Assembly: GCA_038127535.1 (NCBI GenBank)
Contig: JAYPHU010000018.1
Coordinates: forward strand, 1-64,000
Source of the DNA: JAYPHU01 sp038127535
GTDB lineage: Bacteria > Pseudomonadota > Alphaproteobacteria > Rhodospirillales > UBA2165
DNA: 64,000 bases
Direction of reading: 5' to 3'
The notes under the pieces were generated by a model. It had not been told where the DNA came from and searched no databases. It was given only the letters and a program-made list of their open reading frames with translations. Position 1 is the stretch's first letter; the number at the start of each line of letters is the position of its first letter. The translations under genes were made by a program, and so were the position numbers. Of the stretch, positions 34,881-44,625 are shown in pieces.

Positions 34881-35657
34881 ATGGTTGAATTTTCACTGCC
34901 GGCGAACTCGAAGATCAAAAAGGGGAAGACCCACCAGGCGCCCGAGGGGGCCAAAAATATCCGCAAGTTTCACGTCTATCGCTGGGATCAGGATAGCGGC
35001 GAAAACCCCAGCGTCGACACCTACGAGGTCGACATGGACACCTGCGGCCCGATGGTCCTGGACGCGCTGATCAAGATCAAGAACGAGATGGACTCTTCGC
35101 TCGCCTTCCGCCGGTCCTGCCGGGAAGGGGTGTGCGGCTCCTGCGCCATGAACGTGGATGGCACCAACACGCTGGCCTGCATCAAAGACATGGGCGAGAT
35201 CAAGGGCGACGTCAAAATCTATCCGCTGCCGCACATGGCGGTGGTCAAGGACTTGGTCCCCGATCTGACCCATGCGTATGCCCAATACACGTCGATCAAG
35301 CCTTGGCTGCAGGCGGATACCACAGCGCCCGACAAGGAACGGCTGCAAAGCCCGGAAGAGCGGGAAAAGCTGGATGGTTTGTGGGAATGCGTGCTGTGCT
35401 TCAGCTGTTCCACCAGTTGCCCCAGCTATTGGTGGAACCCCGACCGGTATCTGGGCCCGGCGGCGCTGCTGCAGTCCTATCGCTGGCTGGCCGATTCCCG
35501 GGACGAGAAAACCGGGGAGCGTCTGGACGAGCTGGAAGATCCGTTCCGCCTCTATCGATGCCATACGATTATGAACTGCACCAATACGTGCCCGAAGCAT
35601 CTCAACCCGGCCAAGGCGATTGCCGAGACCAAGAAGATGCTGGTGGAACGACGCTAA
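34881..35657 (+). CDS. sdhB: Succinate dehydrogenase iron-sulfur subunit
   Basis: The 258-aa protein carries all three clusters: [2Fe-2S] in SCREGVCGSCAMNVDGTNTL (plus AC), [4Fe-4S] in CVLCFSCSTSCPSYWW, and [3Fe-4S] in CHTIMNCTNTCPKHLNP. It relays electrons from SdhA FAD to ubiquinone at the SdhCD interface. Last gene of the operon, followed by a strong terminator. Confidence 0.97.
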   Translation: MVEFSLPANSKIKKGKTHQAPEGAKNIRKFHVYRWDQDSGENPSVDTYEVDMDTCGPMVLDALIKIKNEMDSSLAFRRSCREGVCGSCAMNVDGTNTLACIKDMGEIKGDVKIYPLPHMAVVKDLVPDLTHAYAQYTSIKPWLQADTTAPDKERLQSPEEREKLDGLWECVLCFSCSTSCPSYWWNPDRYLGPAALLQSYRWLADSRDEKTGERLDELEDPFRLYRCHTIMNCTNTCPKHLNPAKAIAETKKMLVERR

Positions 35658-35682
35658 GCGGCTCACAGAACTCAAGTGTCGA

Positions 35683-35711
35683 GGCCGCCGCGTCACACCG
35701 GCGGCCTTTTT
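35683..35711 (+). terminator. Intrinsic terminator of sdhCDAB
   Basis: A perfect 8-bp stem GGCCGCCG / CGGCGGCC with an 8-nt loop is followed by TTTTT, 25 bp after the sdhB stop and just before the PaiB-like gene. Confidence 0.85.
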
Positions 35712-35737
35712 CATATGTCACTCCGGGGAGACACCCT

Positions 35738-36370
35738 ATGTACACGCCCAAGGATTTTGCCGAAGACAATCCGGACGTTCTGTTCGATGTGATCGAAGCC
35801 AATAATTTCGGCCTGCTGATCACGACAGACGATGACGGCGCGACCGCGACACATCTGCAGTTCAGCGTGGACCCCATGGAGGGCGATTAGGGTGGGCTGC
35901 AGTGCCACATGGCCGAGGCCAATCCGGCCTGGCGGTCGTTCGAGACGGGTGAGGAAGTCTTGTACGTTTTCTCCGGCCCCCACGCCTATGTGTCGCCCAC
36001 CTGGTGCGAGTCCGCGCCCATGGTGCCCACCTGGAACTATGTCGCCGCGCATGTCTATGGCGTGCCTAAAATTCTGGAAACGCCGGACGAGAATCAGGCG
36101 TTGCTCGCCCGGCTGGCGGATGGCCATGAGGCCGCATTGGGCACGGACTGGCGGGTGCACGACCTGCCCCAGGCCTATCTGGATGGCATGCTCAAGGGCA
36201 TCGTCGAGTTCGAGATTCCCATCTCCCGGATCGACGGTAAATTTAAAATGAGCCAAAACCGAGAGCCCGCCGACCGTGCCGGCGTAATTGCCGGCCTGCG
36301 CGGGCAGGGCGATCCGGGCGCCGCGGCGGTTGCGGAAATCATGGCGGGGCGGGATCCGCCGGAGGCATAA
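35738..36370 (+). pseudogene. PaiB-like FMN-binding protein, interrupted by in-frame TAG
   Basis: The ATG at 35738 begins MYTPKDFAEDNPDVLFDVIE, typical of PaiB/FMN-binding negative regulators. A TAG at 35888-35890 stops it after 50 codons (SVDPMEGD). The same frame then continues to 36370 with GGLQCHMAEANPAWRSF, GPHAYVSPTW, WNYVAAHVYG and PISRIDGKFKMSQNR, all conserved family blocks (GH.ARANP.W, HAYISPSWY, PTWNY..VH, KLSQN). The product would be a 210-aa split-barrel flavoprotein. The stop position aligns with a usually aromatic or basic residue before the G.L.GH block. Either a pseudogene, an error or readthrough. A restart at the ATG at 35909 would lose the N-terminal barrel strands. Confidence 0.78.
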
Positions 36371-36442
36371 CACTTAACTTCACAGCGCCCCGGATTCCGG
36401 TCTATGCTGGCGCCAAAAGAAGATCAGGGGAGCCTTTCAGCC

Positions 36443-36928
36443 ATGTCCGGATTTATCGCCTCTCTCCAGAAATCGTTTCAGCATCAGGTGGACCGGCATC
36501 ACAACCTGCCGTTCCTGAAAGCCACAATGGCGGCGTGCGCGCTGGTGGCGACGGCCGATGGGTACGTGTCCTTCCCCGAATCCGCACGGGTGGATCAGAT
36601 TGTCGAGACCTTGGATCAGCTTAAAACCTTCGATCCCCATGAGGCGGTGGATTTGTTCAAGGATTACAGTGACCTGATCCTGAAGAATCCCATGGAAGGC
36701 CATCAGGAGGTTCTGCGTGAGTTGGAACCGGCCATGGAAAATCGGGAGACGGCGGAACTGTTGATCCGGATCTGTCTGGCGGTGGCCGAATCCAATGGCG
36801 AAACCAGTCTGGTGGACCAGAGCGAGATCGTGACTCTGTGCAGCCTGCTGGACGTTGATCCATCCGAATTCGGTCTCTACAAGGAGGTCCTGGCCGAACA
36901 GGCGAAGGCCAGCGGCTTACAAATCTGA
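36443..36928 (+). CDS. TerB-family tellurite-resistance-like protein
   Basis: A 161-aa all-helical protein with two acidic metal-site-like loops, ATADGYVSFPE and AESNGETSLVDQSEI, the pattern of the TerB/DjlA-N fold. ATG 36443 has AGGGGAG upstream; an in-frame start at 36404 would add 13 residues. No other ter genes are nearby. It lies 18 bp upstream of zapE and may be co-transcribed. The precise role is unknown; single TerB domains are common in proteobacteria without tellurite operons. Confidence 0.7.
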   Translation: MSGFIASLQKSFQHQVDRHHNLPFLKATMAACALVATADGYVSFPESARVDQIVETLDQLKTFDPHEAVDLFKDYSDLILKNPMEGHQEVLRELEPAMENRETAELLIRICLAVAESNGETSLVDQSEIVTLCSLLDVDPSEFGLYKEVLAEQAKASGLQI

Positions 36929-36946
36929 GGGATCCGGTCTTCATCC

Positions 36947-38065
36947 ATGCCTGAAGGACCACTATTCGACTATCGGGAGAGTGTCGCCGCGGGAGATTTC
37001 CGGCCCGACCAGGCGCAGGAGCTGCTGGCGGAAAAGCTGCAAATTCTGCACCGGGCGCTGGGGGGTTACCGGCCGAGCTCCGGCGCCAAAGGCTGGAAGG
37101 AACGCTTCGGCCTGACCCGCCGGCGCGATGATCCGCCGCAGGGACTGTATATCTACGGCGGGGTCGGCGGCGGCAAGTCCATGCTGATGGACCTGTTTTT
37201 TGACACGGTTGACGTGGATCGCAAGCGCCGGGCCCACTTTCACGAATTTCTCCAGGATGTGCACAACCGGTTCAATGCCTTCCGGAAATCCAAGTCGGCG
37301 GATGAGGGCGATCCGATACCCCATGTGGCCAAAGAGTTGGCGTCCGAGGCCTGGCTCCTCTGTTTCGACGAATTTCAGGTCTCCAACATTGTCGACGCGA
37401 TGATCCTGGGCCGGCTGTTCGAGGCCTTGTTTGAGCACGATGTGGTGGTGGTGGCGACGTCCAACCGCCCGCCGCAAGATTTGTACAAGGACGGGCTGCA
37501 GCGGGAGAAGTTCCTGCCATTTATCGACCTGATCTGTGAGAAACTGGATATCTTCCAGCTCGCCAGCGCCGCCGATTACCGGCTGGAACGGATGCTCGGC
37601 ATGCAGACCTATCACCAGCCCCTGGGCGATGCGGCGACCAAGTCTCTTGATGACTACTTTAATTACCTAGCGGAAGGCCGGGACCCCGAAATCGAGGAAA
37701 TCGAGGTGAAGGGGCGGGTTTTAAAGGTGCCCACGGCCGCCGGCATCGCCCGGATGGGATTCATGGAGCTCTGCGGCCAGCCCCTAGGCCCCGCCGACTA
37801 CCTGGCCCTGGCGGACCGCTATCACACCCTGATCCTGGACGGCATCCCGCGCATGGAAGAGAAGCACAAGAGCGAGGCACGGCGCTTTGTGACCCTCATC
37901 GACGCCCTTTATGAGCGGAAAGTGAATCTGCTGTGCTCGGCGGATGCGCCGCCCAATGAGCTCTATGTCCAGGGGGAAGGGGCGTTCGAGTTCGAGCGTC
38001 TGGTCTCCCGCCTGATGGAAATGCAGTCCGAGGACTATCTGGCCCTCCCCCATGGGGAGGGGTAG
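36947..38065 (+). CDS. zapE: Cell division ATPase ZapE (AFG1-like)
   Basis: The 372-aa P-loop ATPase has Walker A YGGVGGGKSMLMDLFF, Walker B LLCFDEFQVSNI and the AFG1 features VVVATSNRPPQDLYKDGLQR and RFVTLIDALYERKVNLLCSA. Bacterial ZapE acts on FtsZ at constriction; the mitochondrial homologue LACE1/AFG1 handles respiratory-chain proteins. In alphaproteobacteria zapE often lies next to mdh-sucCD, as here. Length is normal. Confidence 0.93.
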   Translation: MPEGPLFDYRESVAAGDFRPDQAQELLAEKLQILHRALGGYRPSSGAKGWKERFGLTRRRDDPPQGLYIYGGVGGGKSMLMDLFFDTVDVDRKRRAHFHEFLQDVHNRFNAFRKSKSADEGDPIPHVAKELASEAWLLCFDEFQVSNIVDAMILGRLFEALFEHDVVVVATSNRPPQDLYKDGLQREKFLPFIDLICEKLDIFQLASAADYRLERMLGMQTYHQPLGDAATKSLDDYFNYLAEGRDPEIEEIEVKGRVLKVPTAAGIARMGFMELCGQPLGPADYLALADRYHTLILDGIPRMEEKHKSEARRFVTLIDALYERKVNLLCSADAPPNELYVQGEGAFEFERLVSRLMEMQSEDYLALPHGEG

Positions 38066-38300
38066 GGGTTGGAACAGAGGGGTTTAGGGACAGGTCCGAA
38101 TACGCAAATTCCCCAATGGGGCGAAGACTTTGCGGGCATCCCGACTTGCTCCACTATTCATTATGCGCTACGAACCCGCATGCAGATTTAACGGCGGCCT
38201 ATAACCGGCCGCGATGCATTCAGTCAGTTTGTTTGACGGTAAATTTTGATGACACCAAGGCCGGTTCCACCGGCGCTAAATCCTGGCGAGAGGACAACTC
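38066..38300 (+). promoter_or_regulatory. zapE-mdh intergenic region with two hairpins
   Basis: No gene is seen. Two perfect inverted repeats occur: GCGGCC-TATAACC-GGCCGC (38194-38212) and GCCGGT-TCC-ACCGGC (38260-38274), the latter 26 bp before the mdh ATG. Neither is followed by a T-run. Probably holds the promoter and leader of the mdh-suc-lpd cluster, but I could not place a convincing -35/-10 pair. Confidence 0.35.
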
Positions 38301-39365
38301 ATGGCACGTAATAAGATTGCGCTGATCGGCGCGGGTAATATTGGCGGAACGCTGGCACATCTGGCCGGCCTCAAAGAACTGGGCGACGTGGTGATGTTCG
38401 ACATTGTCGATGGCATTCCCCAGGGTAAGTCCTTGGATTTGGCGGAAAGTTCGCCGATCGAAGGATTTGACGCCAACATGACCGGTTCCAAGAGCTATGC
38501 CGCGATCCGGGGCGCCGACGTGATCATCGTGACCGCCGGCGTTGCGCGTAAGCCTGGCATGAGCCGGGACGATCTGATCGGAATCAACACCAATGTCATG
38601 CGAGCGGTGGGCGACGGCATTAAACGTTACGCGCCGAATGCCTTTGTTATATGCATCACCAACCCGCTTGATGTGATGGTGGGTGTGCTGCGGGACGCTT
38701 GCGGTCTGCCGCACAATAAGGTCGTCGGCATGGCCGGCGTGCTGGATTCGGCCCGGTTCCGGTATTTCCTGGCGGAAGAGATGAATGTCTCCGTCGAAGA
38801 CGTCACCGCCTTCGTGCTGGGCGGCCACGGCGACACGATGGTGCCGCTGGCGCGCTATTCCACGGTGGGCGGCATTCCGCTCCCCGATCTGGTGAAAATG
38901 AAATGGATGAGCCAGAAGAAGCTGGATGAGCTTGTTCAGCGCACCCGAGACGGCGGCGCGGAAATCGTCGGCCTCTTGAAAACCGGTTCGGCTTTCTATG
39001 CGCCGGCCAGTGCGGCGATCCAGATGGCGGACGCTTATCTAAAGGACAAGAAACGCCTGCTGCCCTGCGCGGCCTACCTGCGCGGCGAGTTCGGCGTGAA
39101 GGGCATGTATGTTGGCGTGCCGGTGATCATCGGCGCCAAGGGTGTCGAGAAGATCGTCGAGATTAAACTGGATGCGGCGGAAAAGGCGGCCTTCAACCAA
39201 TCCGTGCGCGCCGTCAAAAAGCTGATCGACGAAAGCGCCAAGATCATCAAGGGCGGTGCTGCAAAGCCGGCAGCAAAGAAGAAATCGCCGTCCAAAAAGG
39301 CAGCCGCTAAAAAGAAAGTCGCGGCCAAGCGGAAAACCACCGCTAAGCGGCGCACCAAGAATTAA
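38301..39365 (+). CDS. mdh: Malate dehydrogenase with Lys/Ala-rich C-terminal tail
   Basis: The catalytic part (residues about 1-317) is a lactate-dehydrogenase-like malate dehydrogenase. It has the NAD loop IGAGNIGGTLAHL, catalytic histidine in GGHGDTMVPL, and substrate arginines in ARKPGMSRDDL and NPLDVMV. It oxidises malate to oxaloacetate. The last 37 residues are unusual: a Lys/Ala/Pro-rich, strongly basic stretch (AAKPAAKKKSPSKKAAAKKK then VAAKRKTTAKRRTKN) resembling histone H1 or AlgP tails. MDH normally ends near residue 320. The tail is in frame, continuous with the gene and shares its GC-rich codon use. First gene of the TCA cluster. Confidence 0.95.
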   Translation: MARNKIALIGAGNIGGTLAHLAGLKELGDVVMFDIVDGIPQGKSLDLAESSPIEGFDANMTGSKSYAAIRGADVIIVTAGVARKPGMSRDDLIGINTNVMRAVGDGIKRYAPNAFVICITNPLDVMVGVLRDACGLPHNKVVGMAGVLDSARFRYFLAEEMNVSVEDVTAFVLGGHGDTMVPLARYSTVGGIPLPDLVKMKWMSQKKLDELVQRTRDGGAEIVGLLKTGSAFYAPASAAIQMADAYLKDKKRLLPCAAYLRGEFGVKGMYVGVPVIIGAKGVEKIVEIKLDAAEKAAFNQSVRAVKKLIDESAKIIKGGAAKPAAKKKSPSKKAAAKKKVAAKRKTTAKRRTKN

Positions 39366-39416
39366 ACGCGTTTTATCATCCTTTAGACTGGGGCCATTTG
39401 ACCGAAAGAGGGGCCG

Positions 39417-40616
39417 ATGAACATTCATGAATATCAGGCGAAACAGTTACTGGCGCGCTATGGCGTGGCGGTGCTGAAAGGCGGGGTCGCCTATACGGCG
39501 AGCGAGGCTGAAAACGTCGCCAAGGAGCTTGGCGGTCCCATTTGGGTGGTGAAATCCCAGATCCATGCGGGCGGCCGGGGCAAAGGCAAGTTCGCGGAAG
39601 ATTCCGCCGGCGATGCAGGCGGTGTCCGGGTCGTAAAATCCATCGAGGATGTAAAGGACAACGCCAATCAAATGCTGGGCGCGACCCTGGTCACGCATCA
39701 GACCGGCCCGGCCGGCAAAGAGGTCAAGCGGGTCTATATCGAGGACGGCTGCGACATCGACCGGGAGCTGTATCTCAGCCTGCTGGTTGACCGGGAAACC
39801 TCTCGGGTCACCATTATCGCGTCGACCGAAGGCGGCATGGATATCGAGGAAGTGGCGGCCAGCACGCCGGATAAGATCAAAACCATCTCCATCGATCCCG
39901 CCGTCGGTATGATGGGTTACCACGCCCGCGAGATCGCGTTTGGTCTGGGCCTGGAGGGGGATCAGGTCAAATCGGCGGTCGGGTTCCTCCTGTCCATGTA
40001 CAAGGCGTTCACCGAACTGGACGCCAGCATGGTGGAGATCAATCCGCTGGTGGTGACCAAGGCCGGCGAGGTGATCGCGCTCGACGCCAAGATGAACTTC
40101 GACGCCAACGCGCTCTACCGCCACAAGGATGTGGAGGAAATGCGCGATGAGGACGAGCAAGACCCGGCGGAACTGGAAGCCGAGCGGCACGACCTCAACT
40201 ATATCAAGCTGGACGGGTCCATCGGCTGCATGGTGAACGGCGCCGGCCTCGCCATGGCGACCATGGATATCATCAAGCTCTACGGCGGGGAGCCCGCCAA
40301 CTTCCTGGATGTGGGCGGCGGCGCGACCAAGGAACGGGTGACCACCGCATTCAAGATCATCCTGTCCGATTCCAATGTGGAAGGCATCCTGGTCAATATC
40401 TTCGGCGGCATCATGCGCTGCGACGTGATCGCCGAAGGCGTGGTCGCTGCGGCGCGGGAAGTTTCCCTGGATGTGCCGCTGGTGGTTCGCCTGGAAGGCA
40501 CCAATGTGGAGCTGGGCAAGAAAATTCTCGCCGAGTCCGGCCTGCCCATCGTTTCCGGCGAGGATCTTGCCGACGCCGCCGAGAAGGTGGTGAAAGCCGT
40601 GAAGGAGGCCGCATAA
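39417..40616 (+). CDS. sucC: Succinyl-CoA synthetase beta subunit
   Basis: The 399-aa ATP-grasp subunit begins MNIHEYQAKQLLARYGVAVL and shows the nucleotide-site region VVKSQIHAGGRGKGKF and the C-terminal GGIMRCDVIAEGVV and VVRLEGTNVELGKK blocks. With SucD it converts succinyl-CoA to succinate with nucleotide triphosphate formation. RBS GAAAGAGGGG precedes the ATG. The stop is 1 bp from the sucD ATG. Confidence 0.97.
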   Translation: MNIHEYQAKQLLARYGVAVLKGGVAYTASEAENVAKELGGPIWVVKSQIHAGGRGKGKFAEDSAGDAGGVRVVKSIEDVKDNANQMLGATLVTHQTGPAGKEVKRVYIEDGCDIDRELYLSLLVDRETSRVTIIASTEGGMDIEEVAASTPDKIKTISIDPAVGMMGYHAREIAFGLGLEGDQVKSAVGFLLSMYKAFTELDASMVEINPLVVTKAGEVIALDAKMNFDANALYRHKDVEEMRDEDEQDPAELEAERHDLNYIKLDGSIGCMVNGAGLAMATMDIIKLYGGEPANFLDVGGGATKERVTTAFKIILSDSNVEGILVNIFGGIMRCDVIAEGVVAAAREVSLDVPLVVRLEGTNVELGKKILAESGLPIVSGEDLADAAEKVVKAVKEAA

Positions 40617-40617
40617 C

Positions 40618-41493
<876 letters not shown>

Positions 41494-41551
41494 GCCGGCA
41501 GTGCATTTAACCATCGAAGGAACCCGTTAACAGACCGGGGCAAATCGGGTC

Positions 41552-44500
41552 ATGGCGAACAGTATCGACACCATCTTTACCGGCGCCAATGGCGCGTTTA
41601 TTGCGGAACTCTATGACCGCTATCTGCAGGACCCGAGCTCGGTCGACCCGAGCTGGACGGCGATCTTCGGCGAACTAAACGACGATCCGGCAGGCGTCTC
41701 CAAAGACGTGGGCGGCGCAAGCTGGGCTAAGTCCCGCACTGCCATCCTCGGTCAGCGCGATCCGGAAGATGCGCCCAAGGGCAACGGCAAGCAGGTCTCG
41801 GCCGCCGATTCCACCGATGCTGCCCGGGACTCCATCCGGGTGCGCATTCTGATCCGGTCCTACCGGGTGCGCGGCCATCTAAGCGCGCAATTCGATCCGC
41901 TGGGTCTGGTCGGCAAGGGCTACCACAGGGATCTGGACTACAAGACATATGGGTTCACCGAAGAGGATTTGGACCGGGAGATTTATCTGGACACCTATTC
42001 CGGGCTGGCCGGCAAGGAGAAGGCGACCCTCCGCGAAGTTCTGCAGATCCTGAATGACACTTATTGTTCGTCCATCGGCGTTGAATACATGCACATCCAG
42101 GAAGTGGAAGAACGCGCCTGGATTCAGGAACAGATGGAAGGGGTGCCGTTCCGCCAGAACTTCTCCGCCACCCTGAAAAAGAATATCTACAAGGACATTG
42201 TCGAGGCGGAAGGCTTCGAGAACTATCTCCAGGTCAAACACACGGGCACCAAGCGCTTCGGGCTCGACGGCGGAGAGAGCATGATCCCGTGTATCGAGCG
42301 GTTGCTGCGTACGGCGGCCTATGTGGGCATCGAGGAAGTGGTGATCGGCATGCCGCACCGGGGCCGGTTGAACGTGCTGGCCCGGACCATGGGCAAACCT
42401 TATGTGGCGATTTTCTCCGAGTTCCAGGGCCGGCCCGCCTATCCGGATGATGTACAGGGCTCCGGCGATGTGAAGTATCACTTGGGCGCCTCTTCCGACC
42501 GGGAATTCACCGAGGGCAAGGTGCACTTGTCGCTGACCGCCAACCCGTCTCACCTGGAATGTGTGAACCCGGTGGTGCTGGGCAAGGTCCGCGCCAAGCA
42601 GGCGATCCGTGGCGATGAAGAGCGGGAAAAAGTCATGGGCCTGCTGCTGCACGGCGATGCGGCCTTTGCCGGCCAGGGGATCGTTCCCGAGTCTCTCGAT
42701 ATGTCGCAGCTTCGCGGGTATCGCACCGGCGGCACCATCCATATCATCGTGAACAACCAAATCGGCTTTACCACCAACCCGTCCGCATCCCGCTCGACGC
42801 CCTATCCGACGGACGTGGCCAAGGGCCTGCAGGCGCCGATCTTCCACGTGAACGGCGACGATCCGGTGGCTGTCTGCCGGGCTGCCGATCTGGCGGTGCA
42901 GTTCCGCCAGAAGTTTAAGCGCGACGCGGTGATCGATATTTTCTGCTATCGCCGGCACGGTCATAATGAGGGCGACGAGCCCATGTTCACCCAGCCGCGC
43001 ATGTACAAGGCCATCGCCAATCATCCGCCGACCCGCCAACTCCTTCGCGATCAACTGATCAAGGAAGGGGCGATGACCGTGGAAGAAGCCGATAATATGG
43101 AGGCTGATTTCCGGGCGCATCTGGATGCGTCCTATGAGGCAGCCGCCGACTACAAGGTCAACAAGGCGGACTGGCTGGAAGGCACCTGGGAAGGCTTGTC
43201 CCAGTTGGACGGCGACGAGGAAAAGCGCGACGACCTGACCGGTGTCGAGATCGACAAGCTGAAGGAAATTGGCCTGTCCCTCGCCCGCCAGCCTGAGGGC
43301 ATCAAAATTAATTCCAAGCTGATCCGTCAGCTCAAGGCAAAAGCGACGATGATGGAGTCCGGCGAGGGACTGGACTGGGCCATGGGCGAGGCGCTCGCCT
43401 ATGGGTCCTTGATGATGGACGGCTATCGAGTGCGGTTGTCGGGCCAGGACTCGGGCCGGGGGACATTCTCTCACCGTCATGCGGTGATCGTCGATCAGGA
43501 AAATGAAAACCGTTATTTCCCGCTGAGTGAGATCAGCCCGGATCAGGCGTCGTTCGAGGTGATGGACAGCCCGCTCTCCGAATTCGCCGTGGCCGGCTTC
43601 GAATACGGCTACGCCCTTGCCGATCCCAATACATTGACCCTGTGGGAAGCCCAGTTTGGTGATTTTGCCAATACGGCCCAGGTGATTTTTGATCAGTTCC
43701 TGTCGTCGGGTGAATCCAAATGGCTGCGGCTTTGCGGTCTGGTGGTGCTCTTGCCCCACGGCATGGAAGGCCAGGGGCCGGAGCACTCGTCCGCGCGGCT
43801 GGAGCGGTTCCTGCAGCTTTGCGCCGAGGACAATATGCAGGTGGTGAACATCACCACGCCGGCCAACTTCTTCCACGTGCTGCGCCGCCAGATGCTGCGG
43901 AACTTCCGCAAACCCCTGGTGGTGATGTCGCCCAAGTCCTTGCTGCGCCACAAACTCAATATCTCGACCCTGGATGAAATGGGGCCGGGGACACATTTCC
44001 GCCGGGTACTGGGGGAGACCGATGATCTGAAGGCCGATGATAAAATCCGACGTGTAGTGCTGTGCTCGGGCAAGGTCTATTACGACCTGCTGGAGGCGCG
44101 GCGCGAGCAAAAGATCGACGATGTGGCGATCATCCGGGTGGAACAGCTTTACCCGTGGCCGCGCAACAGCCTGATCCGGGAACTGTCCCGCTATCCCAAT
44201 GCGGAGACCGTCTGGTGTCAGGAAGAGCCCGCCAATATGGGCGCCTGGACCTATCTTAACATGCGGTTGGAGTTCGTGCTGGAACGTACCTTCCCCAATG
44301 ACAAGATCGTCCGCCGGCCCTTCTATGCGGGCCGTCCTGCCTCCGCCTCGCCGGCGGCGGGCTCGCTCGGCAAGCACAATATCGAGCAGGCCAAGCTGGT
44401 CGACGAGGCGCTCAACGTGGCCACCGACAAGCTGGACCAGCCGTTCCGCCGGGCGCCTGGCGACGTGGACGAGGTTGCATTTGCCGCCGTCGCCGCTCCG

Positions 44501-44608
44501 AAGAAACGCACGGCGAAGAAAAAGACGGCCGCCAAGAAATCCGCTGTCGCCAAGAAGCCGGCGGCCAAGAAGAAAACCTCCGTGAAGAAAAAGACAGCAA
44601 AGAAGTAA
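41552..44608 (+). CDS. sucA: 2-oxoglutarate dehydrogenase E1 with Lys/Ala-rich tail
   Basis: A 1018-aa thiamine-diphosphate enzyme. It has the E1o N-terminal motif FIAELYDRYLQDPSSVDPSW, VVIGMPHRGRLNVLA, SLTANPSHLECVNPVVLGK, HGDAAFAGQG (ThDP/Mg site) and HGMEGQGPEHSSARLERFLQ. It decarboxylates 2-oxoglutarate and succinylates E2. Typical E1o ends near residue 950-980; here the last 38 or so residues are a basic Lys/Ala stretch (KKRTAKKKTAAKKSAVAKKP then AAKKKTSVKKKTAKK). The same type of tail occurs on Mdh four genes upstream. E2 follows after 17 bp. Confidence 0.96.
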   Translation: MANSIDTIFTGANGAFIAELYDRYLQDPSSVDPSWTAIFGELNDDPAGVSKDVGGASWAKSRTAILGQRDPEDAPKGNGKQVSAADSTDAARDSIRVRILIRSYRVRGHLSAQFDPLGLVGKGYHRDLDYKTYGFTEEDLDREIYLDTYSGLAGKEKATLREVLQILNDTYCSSIGVEYMHIQEVEERAWIQEQMEGVPFRQNFSATLKKNIYKDIVEAEGFENYLQVKHTGTKRFGLDGGESMIPCIERLLRTAAYVGIEEVVIGMPHRGRLNVLARTMGKPYVAIFSEFQGRPAYPDDVQGSGDVKYHLGASSDREFTEGKVHLSLTANPSHLECVNPVVLGKVRAKQAIRGDEEREKVMGLLLHGDAAFAGQGIVPESLDMSQLRGYRTGGTIHIIVNNQIGFTTNPSASRSTPYPTDVAKGLQAPIFHVNGDDPVAVCRAADLAVQFRQKFKRDAVIDIFCYRRHGHNEGDEPMFTQPRMYKAIANHPPTRQLLRDQLIKEGAMTVEEADNMEADFRAHLDASYEAAADYKVNKADWLEGTWEGLSQLDGDEEKRDDLTGVEIDKLKEIGLSLARQPEGIKINSKLIRQLKAKATMMESGEGLDWAMGEALAYGSLMMDGYRVRLSGQDSGRGTFSHRHAVIVDQENENRYFPLSEISPDQASFEVMDSPLSEFAVAGFEYGYALADPNTLTLWEAQFGDFANTAQVIFDQFLSSGESKWLRLCGLVVLLPHGMEGQGPEHSSARLERFLQLCAEDNMQVVNITTPANFFHVLRRQMLRNFRKPLVVMSPKSLLRHKLNISTLDEMGPGTHFRRVLGETDDLKADDKIRRVVLCSGKVYYDLLEARREQKIDDVAIIRVEQLYPWPRNSLIRELSRYPNAETVWCQEEPANMGAWTYLNMRLEFVLERTFPNDKIVRRPFYAGRPASASPAAGSLGKHNIEQAKLVDEALNVATDKLDQPFRRAPGDVDEVAFAAVAAPKKRTAKKKTAAKKSAVAKKPAAKKKTSVKKKTAKK

Positions 44609-44625
44609 TTTGGGGATCTTGAACC

